A stretch of 64,000 nt of DNA from Hydractinia symbiolongicarpus. Lineage: Eukaryota; Cnidaria; Hydrozoa; Anthoathecata; Hydractiniidae. The stretch is taken from contig NC_079885.1 of NCBI RefSeq assembly GCF_029227915.1, positions 1,550,001 through 1,614,000 on the forward strand. Reading direction: 5' to 3'. This document shows, piece after piece, positions 61,824 to 64,000 of this stretch (within the stretch, counting starts at the first letter, position 1; every line of letters starts with the position of its first letter). The position numbers and the translations under genes are program-made. Below the pieces are notes generated by a model. The model did not search any database, had not been told where the DNA came from, and saw only the letters and a program-made list of their open reading frames with translations.

Positions 61824-63040
61824 TACCACTAAACGCATGAGACTTGTAGTTTTCAAAAATATTTTCATATTTGATAGGACGCTGAATAAAAGAAGTTTAT
61901 TCGCCGGCAAACGAAAATCCGCGATTTCCCGTAAATCCCGGACTCGGACCGTATAGTAAAAAGCATACAAAGAAAGTACCAAGGGAGTAAACGTATTTCC
62001 CGAACGATTTTTTAAATTATTTTTTCACCACTAAAACGCATGAGACTTGTAGTTTTCAAAAATGTTTTCATTTTTGATGAGACGCCTAATGAAAGAGGTT
62101 TAATCGCCGGCAAACGAAATCCCGCGTTTTCCCGTAAATCAGGGGCATGGCGCGTATAGTCGAATGTATACAAAGAAAGTACCCAGGGAGTAAACTCATT
62201 TCCCGAACGATTTTTTAAATTTTTTTTTCACCACTATAACGCATGAGACTTGTAGTTTTCAAAAATGTTTTCATTTTTGATGAGACTCTTAATGAAAGCG
62301 GTTTAATCGCCGGAAAACGAAAACCCGCGATTTCCCGTAAATCCCGGGCTTGGCCCGTATAGTCAAAAGGATACAAAGAAAGTACCCAGGGAGTAAACTC
62401 ATTTCCCGAACGATTTTTTAAATTACTTTTTCACCACTAAAACGTATGAGACTTGTAGTTTTCAAAAATATTTTCATATTTGATGGGACGCTGAATAAAA
62501 GAAGTTTATTCGCCGGCAAACGAAAATCCGCGATTTCCCGTAAATCCCGGACTCGGCCCATATAGTAAAAAGCATACAAAGAAAGTACCCAGGGAGTAAA
62601 TTCATTTCCCGAACGATTTTTTAAATTATTTTTTCACCACTAAAACGCATGAGACTTGTAGTTTTCAAAAATGTTTTCATTTTTGATGAGACGCCTAATG
62701 AAAGAGGTTTAATCGCCGGCAAACGAAATCCCGCGTTTTCCCGTAAATCAGGGGCTTGGCGCGTATAGTCGAATGTATACAAAGAAAGTACCCAGGGAGT
62801 AAACTCATTTCCCGAACGATTTTTTAAATTTTTTTTTCACCACTAAAACGCAGGAGACTTGTAGTTTTAAAAAATGTTTTCATTTTTGATGAGACCCTTA
62901 ATGAAAGCGGTTTAATCGCCGGAAAACGAAAACCCGCGATTTCCTGTAAATCCCGGGCTTGGCCCGCATAGTCGAATGTATACAAAGAAAGTACCCTGTG
63001 AGTAAACTCATTTCCAGAACGATTTTTTAAATTATTTTTT
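61824..63040 (+). repeat. Trimer repeat W-V-x, two copies (608 and 609 bp), right of the LINE
   Basis: Copies 61824-62431 and 62432-63040. W has GTTTATTCGCC and TATAGTAAAAAGCATAC. V has GACGCCTAATGAAAGAGG with AAATCAGGGGC. x has CTTAATGAAAGCGG with GCCGGAAAACG. The W and V marks are the same as those at 57471-58470, so the LINE sits inside one trimer-rich domain. Confidence 0.82.
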
Positions 63041-63742
63041 CACCACTAAAACGCATAAGACTTGTAGTTTTTAAAAATGTTTTCATTTTTGATGAGACGC
63101 TGAATAAAAGAAGTTTAATCGCCGGCAAACGAAAACCCGCGATTTCCCGTAAATCCCAGCTTGGCCCGTATAGTCAAAAGGATACAAAGAAAGTACCCAG
63201 GGAGTAAACTCATTTCCCGAACGATTTTTTAAATTACTTTTTCACCACTAAAACGTATGAGACTTGTAGTTTTTAAAAATGTTTTCCTTTTTGATGAGAC
63301 GCTGAATAAAAGAAGTTTAATCGCCGGCAAACGAAAACATGCGATTTCCCGTAAATCCTGGACTCGACCCGTATAGTCAAAAGTATACAAAGAAAGTACC
63401 CAGGGAGTAAACTCATTTCCCAAACGATTTTTTAAATTATTATTTCACCACTAAAACGCATGAGACTTGTAGTTTTTAAGAATGTTTTCATTTTTGATGA
63501 GACGCTGAATAAAAGCAGTTTAATCGCCGGCAAACGAAAACCTGCGATTTCCCGTAGACTCGGCCCGTATAGTCAAAAGTATACAAAGAAAGTACCCAGG
63601 GAGTAAACTCATTTCCCCAACGATTTTTTAAATTACTTTTTCACCACTAAAACGCATGAGACTTGTAGTTTTCAAAAATGTTTTCATTTTTGATGAGACG
63701 CTTAATGAAAGAGGTTTATTCGCCGGCAAACGAAAACCTGCG
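63041..63742 (+). repeat. Satellite monomers with small deletions
   Basis: These are ordinary-length or slightly short copies. The monomer at about 63448-63640 lacks 8 bases in the CpG-rich block (CCCGTAGACTCGG instead of CCCGTAAATCCCGGACTCGG). A V/plain hybrid follows at about 63643: CTTAATGAAAGAGG in front, and AAACCTGCGATTTCCCG behind. Confidence 0.75.
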
Positions 63743-63866
63743 ATTTCCCGTAAATCCCGGACTCGGCCCGTATAGTCAAAAGTATACAAAGAAAGTACCC
63801 AGGGATTTCCCGTAAATCCCGGACTCGGCCCGTATAGTCAAAAGTATAAAAAGAAAGTACCCAGGG
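63743..63866 (+). repeat. 62-bp partial-monomer tandem duplication
   Basis: ATTTCCCGTAAATC through CCCAGGG occurs at 63743-63804 and again directly after at 63805-63866, differing by one base (TATACAAAG versus TATAAAAAG). It can equally be described as a monomer with about 141 bp deleted, joined at AGGGA/GATTT-like sequence. Confidence 0.88.
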
Positions 63867-64000
63867 AGTAAACTCATTTCCAGAACGATTTTTTAAATTA
63901 TTTTTTCACCACTAAAACGCATAAGACTTGTAGTTTTTAAAAATGTTTTCATTTTTGATGAGACGCTGAATAAAAGAAGTTTAATCGCCGACAAACGAAA

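Larger units (their letters stand above)
61546..64000 (+). repeat. Satellite array, right block: about 12 monomers, continues beyond the window
   Basis: Immediately after the LINE and its telomere-like junction the same satellite resumes at GTATAGTCAAAAG, the point in the monomer where the left block stopped. Orientation and monomer length are unchanged. Monomers here carry more private substitutions than the core of the left block, for example GGAAAG and CAGTGAG in the first partial copy, and include two rounds of a trimer repeat. The last monomer is cut by the window end. Confidence 0.97.

Overview
This is a eukaryotic window made almost entirely of one tandem satellite DNA. It is interrupted once by a truncated LINE-type (non-LTR) retrotransposon. 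About 300 head-to-tail copies of an AT-rich monomer of 201-203 bp fill 1-59016 and 61546-64000. All copies are in the same orientation, and the array runs off both ends of the window. There is no host gene, tRNA, rRNA, CRISPR array or bacterial-type signal. A 17-base run of the metazoan-type telomere repeat (TTAGGG on the minus strand) and a jockey/CR1-group reverse transcriptase point to an animal. The style of the reverse transcriptase and its flanking domains reminds me of elements common in cnidarians and other marine invertebrates, but that is a recollection, not a search result. A long, homogenised, roughly 200-bp satellite with higher-order structure suggests centromeric or other constitutive heterochromatin; this is inference.

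Layout. 1-2631: four-monomer (810 bp) higher-order repeat. 2632-13650: mixed variants without one dominant period. 13650-21150: a stretch of about 3.25 kb present twice, offset by about 4.25 kb (21 monomers). 21150-23919: variant monomers in local 4-mer and 6-mer blocks. 23920-41928: a well-ordered composite higher-order repeat whose basic unit is 12-13 distinguishable monomers (2428-2630 bp), present in complete, deleted and extended forms. 41929-48620: derivatives of that unit, including a near-identical copy pair of about 2.3 kb offset by 2432 bp. 48620-54300: mixed, with a 406-bp dimer block at 51450-52261. 54300-57470: 1196-bp six-monomer repeat carrying a marker 21-bp deletion. 57471-59016 and 61824-63040: a 608-609 bp trimer repeat lying on both sides of the LINE. 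59017-61528: the LINE on the minus strand. 61529-61545: the telomere-like run at the LINE 5' junction.

The only credible protein-coding sequence is the LINE ORF2 fragment: the tail of an apurinic endonuclease, a complete-looking reverse transcriptase and a C-terminal domain. It is uninterrupted for 788 codons. The many short open frames in the satellite are by-products of the repeat. The most interesting features are the ordered composite repeat with readable crossover points, a conserved hairpin in every monomer, the CpG-type character of the variant positions, and the telomere-repeat scar where the LINE meets the satellite. I found no convincing new protein-based system here.
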